Of a stretch of DNA of 56,711 nt, positions 40,897 through 47,722 are shown piece after piece (the first letter of the stretch is position 1; each line of letters begins with the position of its first letter). Both the position numbers and the translations under genes were made by a program. Where the stretch lies: positions 342 to 57,052 of the forward strand of contig NZ_JAGXJW010000054.1 of the NCBI RefSeq assembly GCF_019091135.1, read 5' to 3'. This stretch comes from Cohnella sp. GbtcB17. Lineage in GTDB: Bacteria > Bacillota > Bacilli > Paenibacillales > Paenibacillaceae. The notes beneath the pieces were generated by a model that ran no database searches, was not told where the DNA came from, and saw only the letters and a list, made by a program, of their open reading frames with translations.

Positions 40897-41301
40897 TTTT
40901 ACGTCTTCAAGCTCCGTATTGAAGCCCGAGAGATCGAGCACGACGTCGCCGAGCGCCGACAGCTCGCCTGCGAGCAGGATGCGCTTGACGACTTCCTCGG
41001 CGCTGCTCGCGCTGAACTTGGCCAGCAGCTTCCCGTCGCCCCAGGAGGGCGACACGGTGGATGCCGCGATCAGCGACACGTTAAACAGCTCTTCGTCGAG
41101 CCGCTCGACGGTCTGGCCGCGCCTTTCTTTGCGTTCCGTACAGCGCTCGCGGATGCTGAACACCTGCTTGCCCGTGAGGCCCCGAATTTTCACCGGGATG
41201 CCGAGCCGCTCCAGCAGCACCGTGCGCTCGGGGAGCGTATCGGCGTCGAGCAGCCGCTGCAGCACTTGTTCTTCCGTCATTTGACCGATGTCGATCGTCA
41301 T
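40891..41301 (-). CDS. xkdN: Tail assembly chaperone, XkdN-like
   Basis: 136 residues from ATG 41301, with GGGAGG 7 bases upstream. IDIGQMTEEQVLQRLLDADTLPERTVLLERLGIPVKIRGLTGKQVFSIRERCTERKERRGQTVERLDEELFNVSLIAASTVSPSWGDGKLLAKFSASSAEEVVKRILLAGELSALGDVVLDLSGF matches XkdN-type chaperones, which coat the tape measure during tail assembly. It ends at a slippery heptamer, so a minor longer product is expected. A spurious longer frame reads backward through the tube gene. Confidence 0.88.
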   Translation of the reverse strand: MTIDIGQMTEEQVLQRLLDADTLPERTVLLERLGIPVKIRGLTGKQVFSIRERCTERKERRGQTVERLDEELFNVSLIAASTVSPSWGDGKLLAKFSASSAEEVVKRILLAGELSALGDVVLDLSGFNTELEDVKN

Positions 41302-41315
41302 GCCTAATGCCTCCC

Positions 41316-41723
41316 TTAGTTCGCCTTGATCGGATCGAGCAGCTCGTAGCCCTCGAACGTAAACGCCGTCTCCTCGGCCACTTCCTCGCCCGCCGTCCAG
41401 TTGGCCAGCTGCAGCTTGTCCGCCACGCAGTTGGTCAGCCGAATGCGCTCGAAGCCGTACGCCTCCGGATCGGACAGCTTGTTGATGATCTCGAACTTGG
41501 CGAAGCCACGCGCGATCATATCGCTCGTCACCTTGTAGCCGCTCATCGTGCCGGTGCCTTTCTTGGCGCCCAGCTTGTGCTGCGTCCATTCCGAGCCGGC
41601 GAGCTTGAGCCCCCGCTTCTCCACCTCGACCGACGCCTCCAGGTGGTTGATGTTCGTCTGCCAGCTGCCGTCGATGAATACTTGCCCGTAAGTACCGAGA
41701 ATCGCTCTGGTCGGATCCATCAT
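41316..41723 (-). CDS. xkdM: Tail tube protein XkdM
   Basis: 135 residues. DPTRAILGTYGQVFIDGSWQTNINHLEASVEVEKRGLKLAGSEWTQHKLGAKKGTGTMSGYKVTSDMI is the DUF2001 tail tube fold. The protein forms the inner tube. The start ATG 41723 (or 41720) lies behind GAGGGGG. It is 18 bp after the sheath gene, as expected in contractile tails. Confidence 0.92.
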   Translation of the reverse strand: MMDPTRAILGTYGQVFIDGSWQTNINHLEASVEVEKRGLKLAGSEWTQHKLGAKKGTGTMSGYKVTSDMIARGFAKFEIINKLSDPEAYGFERIRLTNCVADKLQLANWTAGEEVAEETAFTFEGYELLDPIKAN

Positions 41724-41741
41724 GATCTGTCGTCCCCCTCG

Positions 41742-43190
41742 TTATTGCACGATAAACGTGCCGAAAATTTGTTCGACCACATCGGTCAAGCGCGCTTCCC
41801 ACTTCAAAAACACCTGGTCCGCCGCCGCGGGCACGGACGTGTCGACCGCGACGTCGTAGCCGGTCGCTTCGATGACGCCGGCAGAAGCCAGTGCGGCCAA
41901 ATACTGCTTGCAAGCGCCGATGAGCGCAAGGCGGCCTTCCTCAGTGTTGTTTACCTTGCCGATGTACTGGTCCTCGGCGGTGCGCTGAAGGTCGGCGTTC
42001 ACGCTGTCGAGTACACGGATCGTCCGAATCTTCTTCCAGGCCGCATTCTGGCCGGAAGCCAAGGTCACGCGGCTGTTCACGCCGCGCAGCGCCTTGACCA
42101 TGCGGCCGTCGTGAACGTGGAGGAAAACGCCGCCGCGCACGGCTTGCTCCTGCTCGGAGCGAGTCCAGCGGCGCACGACATCCTGGAACGGCGAGGACGC
42201 ATAGGTGGTCGACGCGTTCAGCGGCTGGCCGGCGATCAGGCCGGCGACATACGCCGCCACCTGCGCGGAGCTGTACTCGACGTCGGCCAGCACCGCGCCG
42301 GTGCCGACGTTGACGATGCCCTCGTGGTTGTAGGAAGCGCTGCGCTGCGTGGCTTTGCCGACGGCATCCGCCGCCTTGTCGTCCGCGAGCGAGCCGCCGA
42401 GGACGGCGATCGCGCCGTGTCCCTCGCCGCGGATGCGCGCCACCCAGGCGACCAGGCTTGCGTGCAGCTGCGCATCGGAAATGCCGTCGAGCGCGACCGC
42501 GTTAAACGTCTGCGTCTCGAAGGCGGACAGCGCATTCACGTAGTCCGCGTTCGCGATGCCCGAGATGCCCGATGCGCCGCCCGTCAGCGCAGCGCCGGCG
42601 ACCGGCGCCAGCGAGCCGTTGCCGCTCGCGACTTTGGAGGCCGTCACCCATACGTTGGCCGCATCCTGGTTAACGGCGTCGACGGCCGCCTGCACGGAGC
42701 CTTCGGCGAAGGTGAAGGTGCGCAGAAGCGTATTGCCCTCGAACAGCTTGATGTCCTTCATGCCGGCATCCGCCGGATTGACCTGTACCGTCACCTTGAA
42801 GTTGTTGCCCCGCGCACCGGTCTGCTTCGCTTCGAGCTTCAGCACGTCAACCGGTGTGCCGGCTCCGTCTTTCAGCGTCTTGGACGCCTTTGCGTCCGTG
42901 CCGTCCGACAGCCGGTAGGCGAGCACCTTGCTCGCGCCGCCGAGAAGCGCGAAGCGAAGCGACGTATACGCCGTCGCGCCGCCCGTCTCGTCAATCCCGT
43001 ACAGGCTCGCGATATCGGCCTCGCTCGTCACCTCCGCGAATTGCTTGACCGGTCCCCAATGGGCCTTGACCGGCATGATGACTACGCCTCGTTCTCCTGC
43101 TTGCACCGCAGCCGCGGCCGCCGAGCGAAACGCCATATAAAAGCCGGGCAATACCGGCAGATCCGTCTGATTCCAAGTGCCTCCAGCCAT
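41742..43190 (-). CDS. xkdK: Tail sheath protein XkdK
   Basis: 482 residues, close to the PBSX protein. The start GTWNQTDLPVLPGFYMAFRSAAAAAVQAGERGVVIMPVKAHWGPVKQFAEVTSEADIASLYG is the sheath N-terminus. Later FQDVVRRWTRSEQEQAVRGGVFLHVHDGRMVKALRGVNSRVTL carries the conserved C-terminal core before the strands that interlock neighbouring subunits. The contractile character of the tail rests on this gene. GGAAGGTGA precedes the ATG at 43190. Confidence 0.93.
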   Translation of the reverse strand: MAGGTWNQTDLPVLPGFYMAFRSAAAAAVQAGERGVVIMPVKAHWGPVKQFAEVTSEADIASLYGIDETGGATAYTSLRFALLGGASKVLAYRLSDGTDAKASKTLKDGAGTPVDVLKLEAKQTGARGNNFKVTVQVNPADAGMKDIKLFEGNTLLRTFTFAEGSVQAAVDAVNQDAANVWVTASKVASGNGSLAPVAGAALTGGASGISGIANADYVNALSAFETQTFNAVALDGISDAQLHASLVAWVARIRGEGHGAIAVLGGSLADDKAADAVGKATQRSASYNHEGIVNVGTGAVLADVEYSSAQVAAYVAGLIAGQPLNASTTYASSPFQDVVRRWTRSEQEQAVRGGVFLHVHDGRMVKALRGVNSRVTLASGQNAAWKKIRTIRVLDSVNADLQRTAEDQYIGKVNNTEEGRLALIGACKQYLAALASAGVIEATGYDVAVDTSVPAAADQVFLKWEARLTDVVEQIFGTFIVQ

Positions 43191-43192
43191 GC

Positions 43193-43390
43193 TCAGTTCA
43201 CCTTCCTGTTCATGAAATTTTGGACGAGCGCCATCGCGCCCTCGATGCCCAATCGTTCGCCTTCGCTCGTTCCGTGCAGGGCGCCTTGCACCGCTTCCGG
43301 ACTGACGCCGAACAGCTCGCCCGCATAGGCGATCAGTTCATCCTTGCCGTATGTCGCGACCGTATCGTCGCCTTGCTTTTTTCCCGCCAT
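43193..43390 (-). CDS. YqzN/YkzM-type small protein (XkzB-like)
   Basis: 65 residues: MAGKKQGDDTVATYGKDELIAYAGELFGVSPEAVQGALHGTSEGERLGIEGAMALVQNFMNRKV. It is the small protein normally found just before the sheath gene in PBSX and skin (XkzB, YqzN). Its role is unknown. The start follows GAGGTGG. Confidence 0.75.
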   Translation of the reverse strand: MAGKKQGDDTVATYGKDELIAYAGELFGVSPEAVQGALHGTSEGERLGIEGAMALVQNFMNRKVN

Positions 43391-43402
43391 TTGCCGGCCA
43401 CC

Positions 43403-43852
43403 TCATCCTTCTTTTTGATGAAACGCGATCTCCCGCATCAGCGGCGCCTCCCCCGTCGAGCGACGGTTTTTGCGGCTTAGCGTCAGGCTTAGCTGGCCCG
43501 TCGCGACCGCATCCGCCTTCAGGTCGGCCATCGCCTCCCCGACCCGCAAAAACCGCCGCTCCGCCGCGTCGAGCGGCAGCTTGGCCGCGGCGCCCAGCGC
43601 GCTCGTCAGCCGTGCGGCCGTGTCCGCTTCCTCCGCGGGGTCCCGCCCGAGCACATGACCGACGTAACGCCGCAGCTCCTCGCCGTACGCGGCATTGCCG
43701 ACTTTCGTCTCGGCGCCTGCAAGCCGCCACAACACGGCAGGCCGCTCATAATCGGCGGGCCATGCATGCTCGTACACCTGCCACTCGACATCGTCAAGCG
43801 CCTGCACCGTCCAGCTCGCGAGCGCCTGCATCCAGCCTCCGTCTCCGCTCAT
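43403..43852 (-). CDS. Tail terminator-like protein (XkdJ type)
   Basis: 149 residues from ATG 43852 with GGGGAGG 9 bases upstream. SWTVQALDDVEWQVYEHAWPADYERPAVLWRLAGAETKVGNAAYGEELRRYVGHVLGRDPAEEADTAARLTSALGAAAKLPLDAAERRFLRVGEAMADLKADAVATGQLSLTLSRKNRRS has the alpha-beta pattern of DUF6838-type terminator proteins. It would cap the tail end. It is the first structural gene after promoter A. In phages this gene follows head completion genes, which are absent here. Confidence 0.6.
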   Translation of the reverse strand: MSGDGGWMQALASWTVQALDDVEWQVYEHAWPADYERPAVLWRLAGAETKVGNAAYGEELRRYVGHVLGRDPAEEADTAARLTSALGAAAKLPLDAAERRFLRVGEAMADLKADAVATGQLSLTLSRKNRRSTGEAPLMREIAFHQKEG

Positions 43853-43911
43853 CGAAGCTTCCTCCCCTTCATGCCGCCGCGCCGAAGCGTCCTGCCGCAC
43901 CACCTTTTACG

Positions 43912-43959
43912 AGAACGCATGTTCGCTTTCTCATCTATAGGTGGCATTCGTACGACAAG
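43912..43959 (-). promoter_or_regulatory. Tailocin promoter A: 18-bp box plus LexA box
   Basis: Minus-strand CTTGTCGTACGAATGCCA (43959-43942), then CCTATAGA (TATAGA at 43939-43934), then after 17 bp CGAACATGCGTTCT (43925-43912), 13/14 to the CGAACRNRYGTTYC LexA consensus. The box abuts the end of the sigma-like gene and lies about 90 bp upstream of the first structural gene. No sigma-A -35 is seen, so the sigma-like activator may recognise the 18-bp box. Confidence 0.65.
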
Positions 43960-44532
43960 CTATCCGGCGTGGCTGCCGCCGCCTTCTCGCAGGTTCGCCT
44001 CGATCTTGCGTCTGGCCCTCAGCAGGTACGTGCCGGCGCTCGACTTGCTGATCTTCAGCACCTCCGCCACCTCGGCGAGCGTGAAGCCTTCGGCTTGAGA
44101 CAATCTGAAGCAGTCGCGTTCCCGCTCCGTCAGCCCGCCGAGCGCTTGCTCGAGCGCCAGGCTTGGCACGTCGCTGTCGCCCGGCCCATCCGAACGCACG
44201 CAGCCGCTCCTTCCTTCCAGCACACCCGACATCACCGAGGGATCGGTCGGAATCTCCCGCTGATAGCCCGCGCGCCGTTCAATGCCCCTGCGATTGCCGG
44301 GCATGCGTCCCGTTTCCAGCCAATCGATAATATAGGAACAGCTCGCGATCATCTCGATGATCAGCCGGCGCTCCCGGTCCAGCTCGAACCAGACTTTTCC
44401 CGCTGCGCTTGCTTTTCCTGCATGAGCCTCAAGCGCGCTCATCCGCTGCGTGAGCTTGTCCGCCGCGATCATCAGCAGACGGCGCGTATGCCGGTAGCTC
44501 TCCGGCGTAGCCAGAACCTTCGTATCTTTCAT
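43960..44532 (-). CDS. xpf: Sigma-like positive control factor (Xpf type)
   Basis: 190 residues. The middle YIIDWLETGRMPGNRRGIERRAGYQREIPTDPSVM is the conserved block of Xpf and related phage sigma-like activators. The C-terminal sigma region 4 helix-turn-helix is LGGLTERERDCFRLSQAEGFTLAEVAEVLKISKSSAGTYLLRARRKIEANL. In PBSX the homologue switches on the late operon. Here the late genes begin 108 bp downstream. Its own promoter region holds a LexA box and Xre-type palindromes. The N-terminal part lacks a clear sigma region 2, so binding to the usual -10 is uncertain. Confidence 0.88.
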   Translation of the reverse strand: MKDTKVLATPESYRHTRRLLMIAADKLTQRMSALEAHAGKASAAGKVWFELDRERRLIIEMIASCSYIIDWLETGRMPGNRRGIERRAGYQREIPTDPSVMSGVLEGRSGCVRSDGPGDSDVPSLALEQALGGLTERERDCFRLSQAEGFTLAEVAEVLKISKSSAGTYLLRARRKIEANLREGGGSHAG

Positions 44533-44548
44533 TAATCAACACCCCCGC

Positions 44549-44565
44549 TTTGCCAAAATGGTAAA
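44549..44565. promoter_or_regulatory. Operator palindrome upstream of xpf
   Basis: TTTGCCA-AAA-TGGTAAA, 17 bp, lies between the promoter and ribosome site of xpf. The half-sites TTTGCCA and TGGTAAA recur at 44750-44756 and 44771-44777 before the xre gene. This fits a repressor acting on both divergent promoters. Confidence 0.55.
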
Positions 44566-44621
44566 TCCAGCACCTACGTAAGTCGTTTCACTTTCAAGCC
44601 ATACCTTTTCAAAAAAATAAA

Positions 44622-44670
44622 ATCATACTCTATTCACACGGAATCTCGTCAAAATAGGAACATAAGTTCG
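44622..44670 (-). promoter_or_regulatory. xpf promoter with LexA box
   Basis: Minus-strand TTGACG (44652-44647), 19 bp spacer, TATGAT (44627-44622). The LexA box CGAACTTATGTTCC (44670-44657) matches the consensus CGAACRNRYGTTYC at 13 of 14 positions and ends 4 bp upstream of the -35. Confidence 0.6.
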
Positions 44671-44740
44671 TATATATGGTTGTTAACCCATCATATATTG
44701 CCAACTCGGCAACTGTCAATTCCTTTTTTAACGGTTTTAT

Positions 44741-44779
44741 GGAAAATGGTTTGCCATATCGGAAAATGGGTGGTAAACT
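44741..44779 (+). promoter_or_regulatory. xre promoter and operators
   Basis: TTGCCA (44751-44756), 17 bp, TAAACT (44774-44779). GGAAAATGG occurs twice, at 44741 and 44761, exactly 20 bp apart. TTTGCCA and TGGTAAA half-sites lie over the -35 and -10. The arrangement suggests autorepression. Confidence 0.55.
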
Positions 44780-44806
44780 AAAAAGAACTTCTTACCGGAG
44801 GGAACG

Positions 44807-45208
44807 ATGGTCATGACGTTGGGAAGCCGGCTGAGAGAACGGCGCGAGCGTCTCGGCAAGACGCAGTTGACCGCCGCCAAGGAATTGGGGATCAGCAATG
44901 TCCAGCTGTCGCGCTACGAATCCGATGACCGCAAGCCCGAGCCCGACATGCTCGGCCGCTTCGCCGAGTATTACAGGACGACCGCCGATTACCTCCTTGG
45001 ACTAACGAACGATTCGACGTTAGAGGGGCCGACGGGCGCTTCATCGGAAGCTGCGGCCTTCGAAGAGTTCATGCGCAACCCCGAGCACGGATTGTTTTTC
45101 AAAGACTATCTGGATGCGCCCGAAGCCCGGCAGGAGGAGATGCTGCGATTTTGGACATTTATTCGCGAGCAGGAGCGTCTTCGCAGAGCGGATCGCGATT
45201 CTGAATAG
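44807..45208 (+). CDS. Xre-family repressor
   Basis: 133 residues. An N-terminal helix-turn-helix (LGSRLRERRERLGKTQLTAAKELGISNVQLSRYESDDRKPEPDMLGRFAEYYRTTADYLLGL) matches Xre. It is followed by an acidic helical C-terminus that would dimerise and could be cut by the protease next door. GGAGGGAACG precedes the ATG. It is divergent from xpf. The intergenic region carries operator-like half-sites and a LexA box. Likely it keeps the tail genes silent. Confidence 0.85.
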   Translation: MVMTLGSRLRERRERLGKTQLTAAKELGISNVQLSRYESDDRKPEPDMLGRFAEYYRTTADYLLGLTNDSTLEGPTGASSEAAAFEEFMRNPEHGLFFKDYLDAPEARQEEMLRFWTFIREQERLRRADRDSE

Positions 45209-45249
45209 ATGAGTTGGCGCCTTAGGGCGTTTCTTTTTCGCCGATAAAT

Positions 45250-45263
45250 CGAACATACATTCT
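45250..45263 (+). promoter_or_regulatory. Degenerate LexA-like box before the protease gene
   Basis: CGAACATACATTCT matches the LexA consensus at 12 of 14 positions (G to A in the right half). It lies 19 bp before the ImmA start. The promoter B box shares the same ATTC variant. It may be chance. Confidence 0.3.
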
Positions 45264-45281
45264 CATTCCGAGGTGCCGCAG

Positions 45282-45806
45282 ATGCTCCAGTATTATCAAC
45301 CGACGCCCCTTGAACAGTGGATCGAGGCGCTATGGCTCAGGGCTGGAATCTTGAGACCGGATCAATTGACCATTGAGGAAGTGTCCGAGCGGTTGGACGT
45401 ATGGGTTCATTATATGAACGAATCCAGCAAAGCGCTGGAATGGATGGGCATACGATCGGTGCTCATCGATCTGCGCCTTACGGCCGAGCGGCAATGGGAG
45501 GATTACTTGCACGAGCTATGCCATATTCTCCGGCACGCGGGCAACCAGACGGTGATGCCCCGGGCTTTTCTGGAGCATCAGGAGGCCGAGGCTAAGCGAT
45601 TTGTTCTCTATGCTTCGATGCCCTTTTCGATGATCAAGAATATGAAGCTGCCTGCCGCTCGCGGCGAGGCAGTGCAGCAGCTGGCCAGCCGATTCGGCGT
45701 CACCTGCGAGCTGGCGGACGTTCGGCTCGACCAATTCCAGCGTCGGGCCTTCGAGGCCGTACTTTGGGAGGAGATCGGCAAAATGAAACGGGAGCCCCCT
45801 TTGTAA
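45282..45806 (+). CDS. ImmA/IrrE-family metallopeptidase
   Basis: 174 residues from ATG 45282 after GAGGTG. GTG 45273 is an alternative. DYLHELCHILRHAGN is the HExxH zinc motif, and EHQEAEAKRFVLYASMP supplies the third ligand and the family's C-terminal helix. Such proteases cleave the partner Xre repressor to induce mobile elements, as ImmA does with ImmR of ICEBs1. Adjacency to xre supports that pairing. It ends at a strong terminator. Confidence 0.85.
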   Translation: MLQYYQPTPLEQWIEALWLRAGILRPDQLTIEEVSERLDVWVHYMNESSKALEWMGIRSVLIDLRLTAERQWEDYLHELCHILRHAGNQTVMPRAFLEHQEAEAKRFVLYASMPFSMIKNMKLPAARGEAVQQLASRFGVTCELADVRLDQFQRRAFEAVLWEEIGKMKREPPL

Positions 45807-45811
45807 AAGAA

Positions 45812-45848
45812 AAAGGATGCGATTCGGCGGTTTCGCCTCGCATCCTTT
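45812..45848. terminator. Bidirectional terminator
   Basis: AAAGGATGCGA pairs perfectly with TCGCATCCTTT over a 15-base loop, between the protease gene and the opposing PfpI gene. Confidence 0.85.
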
Positions 45849-45866
45849 AATCTGTCGTTCGGCGGC

Positions 45867-46409
45867 TTAGTAAGCCGTCACGCCGATCTTCGCGATCGTC
45901 TCGCGGATGAATGCCGGCTCGTCTTCGGGCTTGCGCGACGTGATCAGGTTGCCGCCCACGACGACTTCCCGATCCACGAATACGCCGCCGGCGGCTTCGA
46001 CTTCTTCTTGAATGGACGCGGTCGCCGTCAGCGTCTTGCCGCTGAGCACGCCCGCCTTCGCGAGCACCTGCGGACCGTGACAGATCGCCGCGATCGGGAT
46101 GCCGGCGCTGTCCGCTTCGGCGACGAACGCGATGACCGCCGGATCTTCCCGGAGCTTGGCGGGCGAGCCGCCGCCGGGAATTACGATCGCCTCATAATCT
46201 CCGGCCTTGGCATCGCCCGCCGCGAGATGGGACGTATACGAGACCGTCCCCTTCTTTCCTTTTAGCTCCTTGCCCTTTTCCGTGCTGATGATGTCGATAT
46301 CGTTGCCGTTTTCGACCAGCGCGTCGTACGGATTTTGCATTTCCGAATCCTCGTAGCCATCCTCCAGCAAGAATGCCACCTTGCGAAGGCCTTGCTTGAC
46401 GGTTGCCAT
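45867..46409 (-). CDS. DJ-1/PfpI-family protein (YfkM-like)
   Basis: 180 residues. VAFLLEDGYEDSEMQNPYDALVENGNDIDIISTEKGKELKGKKGTV and the nucleophile elbow AAICHGPQVLA (Cys about 110) with GGSPAKLR and ITSRKPEDEPAFIRETI are those of the PfpI group. Members act as glyoxalases, deglycases or stress chaperones. GAGGTGATG precedes the ATG. It is a single gene after the tailocin right end, and it is not part of the element by function. Confidence 0.9.
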   Translation of the reverse strand: MATVKQGLRKVAFLLEDGYEDSEMQNPYDALVENGNDIDIISTEKGKELKGKKGTVSYTSHLAAGDAKAGDYEAIVIPGGGSPAKLREDPAVIAFVAEADSAGIPIAAICHGPQVLAKAGVLSGKTLTATASIQEEVEAAGGVFVDREVVVGGNLITSRKPEDEPAFIRETIAKIGVTAY

Positions 46410-46440
46410 ATCGCATCACCTCTTGTTCGCTGTTTATGTA

Positions 46441-46481
46441 CGGAAGCAGAACGCAGCTTGCACTGCTGCGTTCTGCTTCCG
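46441..46481. repeat. Perfect 16-bp inverted repeat
   Basis: CGGAAGCAGAACGCAG pairs with CTGCGTTCTGCTTCCG across a 9-base loop. It lies about 32 bp upstream of the PfpI start, with no T-run. In 46482-46786 I see no gene or other feature. Confidence 0.7.
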
Positions 46482-46786
46482 TGACTTCTATAAGAATGGT
46501 CATCCTCGACAACAACAATTCGTTCGTTCGCTTCGCGCGGGTGCCGGGAACACTTCAAACGGTTGCCCGAATTTCTAGCCCTGCCTCATTCGAACCGAGG
46601 ATTTGCTGCGGGCTGTGGCGGTGACCTGAGCAAGCGTCAACTCGAACCCTTGGCCGTGATGCTGCGGAACCTATTGCCGTTCCGCGATTCCGCGCTGTCT
46701 TTCATGGTTCAACGGAATCACATCCTGTCCTTAGGCGATAGCAAGTTTGCCATGCCATTCGTATCCGGCATCATCGCCCGGCGGCT

Positions 46787-47002
46787 TCAGCGCTCGCTCG
46801 CGAACCGGCCGTGATCGTCACGAACCTGGTTCCCGATATCCGGCTGCAGCCCGGCCTTCTGATCCCATGATGCCCTTGACTCGGCATTAGCGCGTCCCAA
46901 CTCTTCGTAGTCGTGTTCACGATCCGGAGATCTAGCCCTCGCTTCTCCGCCGTGCATCGTGGCTTCGCGCCTCGCGCTGACGTCTGGATCTGCTCGTGCC
47001 AT
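46787..47002 (-). CDS. Small hydrophilic protein, 71 residues
   Basis: From ATG 47002 with GAAGGAG about 7 bases upstream: MARADPDVSARREATMHGGE continues through ARARSPDREHDYEELGRANAESRASWDQ to KAGLQPDIGNQVRDDHGRFASER. Charged, probably disordered, in the style of small stress or spore proteins. No family recognised. It is divergent from the cytochrome gene. Confidence 0.6.
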   Translation of the reverse strand: MARADPDVSARREATMHGGEARARSPDREHDYEELGRANAESRASWDQKAGLQPDIGNQVRDDHGRFASER

Positions 47003-47225
47003 TTGAATCACTCCTTCAAGGGTGGAATGGCCTTGCACCTATTATTACCCGCTGGGACAGCCGCGAACCCGTTTTAACCGTTTTCAATGATTAAACAATT
47101 TTAATGCCCCGTTTACAAAAAGAGGCTCGTCGCCGAAAATGAGGATGTAGCCCCTTTGGGCCTAACTAACATTCGGGGAAACGGGTAATCTTATTTAAAG
47201 ATGCGCATAAGGAGGAACTCGAACG

Positions 47226-47597
47226 ATGAAAAAATGGTTTATGCCCGGCTTGATTACCGCTTGCTGCTTGATTGCCGTCTTAATGGTGTTTTTCTCTCTC
47301 CAGGATAAAGAGCCGTCCGGCGGAACGCACGAGGCCGCGCCTTCCGCACCCGCCGCGCCCGCCACAGTCGACGCGGAAGCAGCGACCGCCATCTACAAGA
47401 GCAATTGCCTGTCTTGCCACGGCGATCAATTGCAAGGCGGCATGGGCCCGGCGCTGGCGAAGGTCGGGGCCGACATGTCCGATGCCGACATCCACAAGCA
47501 GATCGCGAACGGCGGCGGCGGCATGCCACCTTTCAAGGGCACGCTGACGGACGAGGAGATTGCCACGGTGACGGCTTGGCTGGCGGCTAAGAAATAA
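47226..47597 (+). CDS. Membrane-anchored cytochrome c (c550/c551 type)
   Basis: 123 residues. An N-terminal anchor (WFMPGLITACCLIAVLMVFF) is followed by a Pro/Ala linker and one heme-c domain: NCLSCHGDQLQGGMGPAL holds CxxCH, and GGGMPPFKG supplies the axial Met. Size and plan match CccA-like carriers that feed electrons to the caa3 oxidase encoded at 5-9 kb. AAGGAGGAACTCGAACG precedes the ATG. Monocistronic. Confidence 0.9.
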   Translation: MKKWFMPGLITACCLIAVLMVFFSLQDKEPSGGTHEAAPSAPAAPATVDAEAATAIYKSNCLSCHGDQLQGGMGPALAKVGADMSDADIHKQIANGGGGMPPFKGTLTDEEIATVTAWLAAKK

Positions 47598-47722
47598 TTC
47601 GCATCGCTGGAAAAGTCCATTTTCCCCGAGCGCCCTGCGGACAAACCAACAAAAAAATGTTGAATATGGGATCCGGCAATTCGAATATGCTCTTCTCAAG
47701 ATCACCTTGAGGAGGTGCACGA

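Larger units (their letters stand above)
26465..45806 (-). mobile_element. Headless PBSX-type contractile tail locus (tailocin)
   Basis: A minus-strand cluster in PBSX order: xpf-like activator, XkdJ/XkzB/K/M/N/O/P/Q/R/S/T/U-type genes, fibres, a CD1375-type protein, holin, tailspike and endolysin. A divergent Xre repressor and ImmA protease sit at the right end. Neither the locus nor its flanks contain terminase, portal, capsid, protease/scaffold, connector or integrase genes, so DNA packaging and integration are not encoded. I infer an R-type (contractile) phage-tail-like bacteriocin. The alternative is a degraded prophage that lost its head genes, but the reading frames are intact. Confidence 0.8.

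Noticed and set aside
26465..45806. Complete inducible prophage
   Set aside because: No integrase, terminase, portal, capsid or attachment repeats were found.
47150..47200. Sigma-B promoters before the cytochrome c gene and the small gene at 47002 (GGGTAAT in both)
   Set aside because: No GTTT-type -35 at 12-15 bp spacing on either side.
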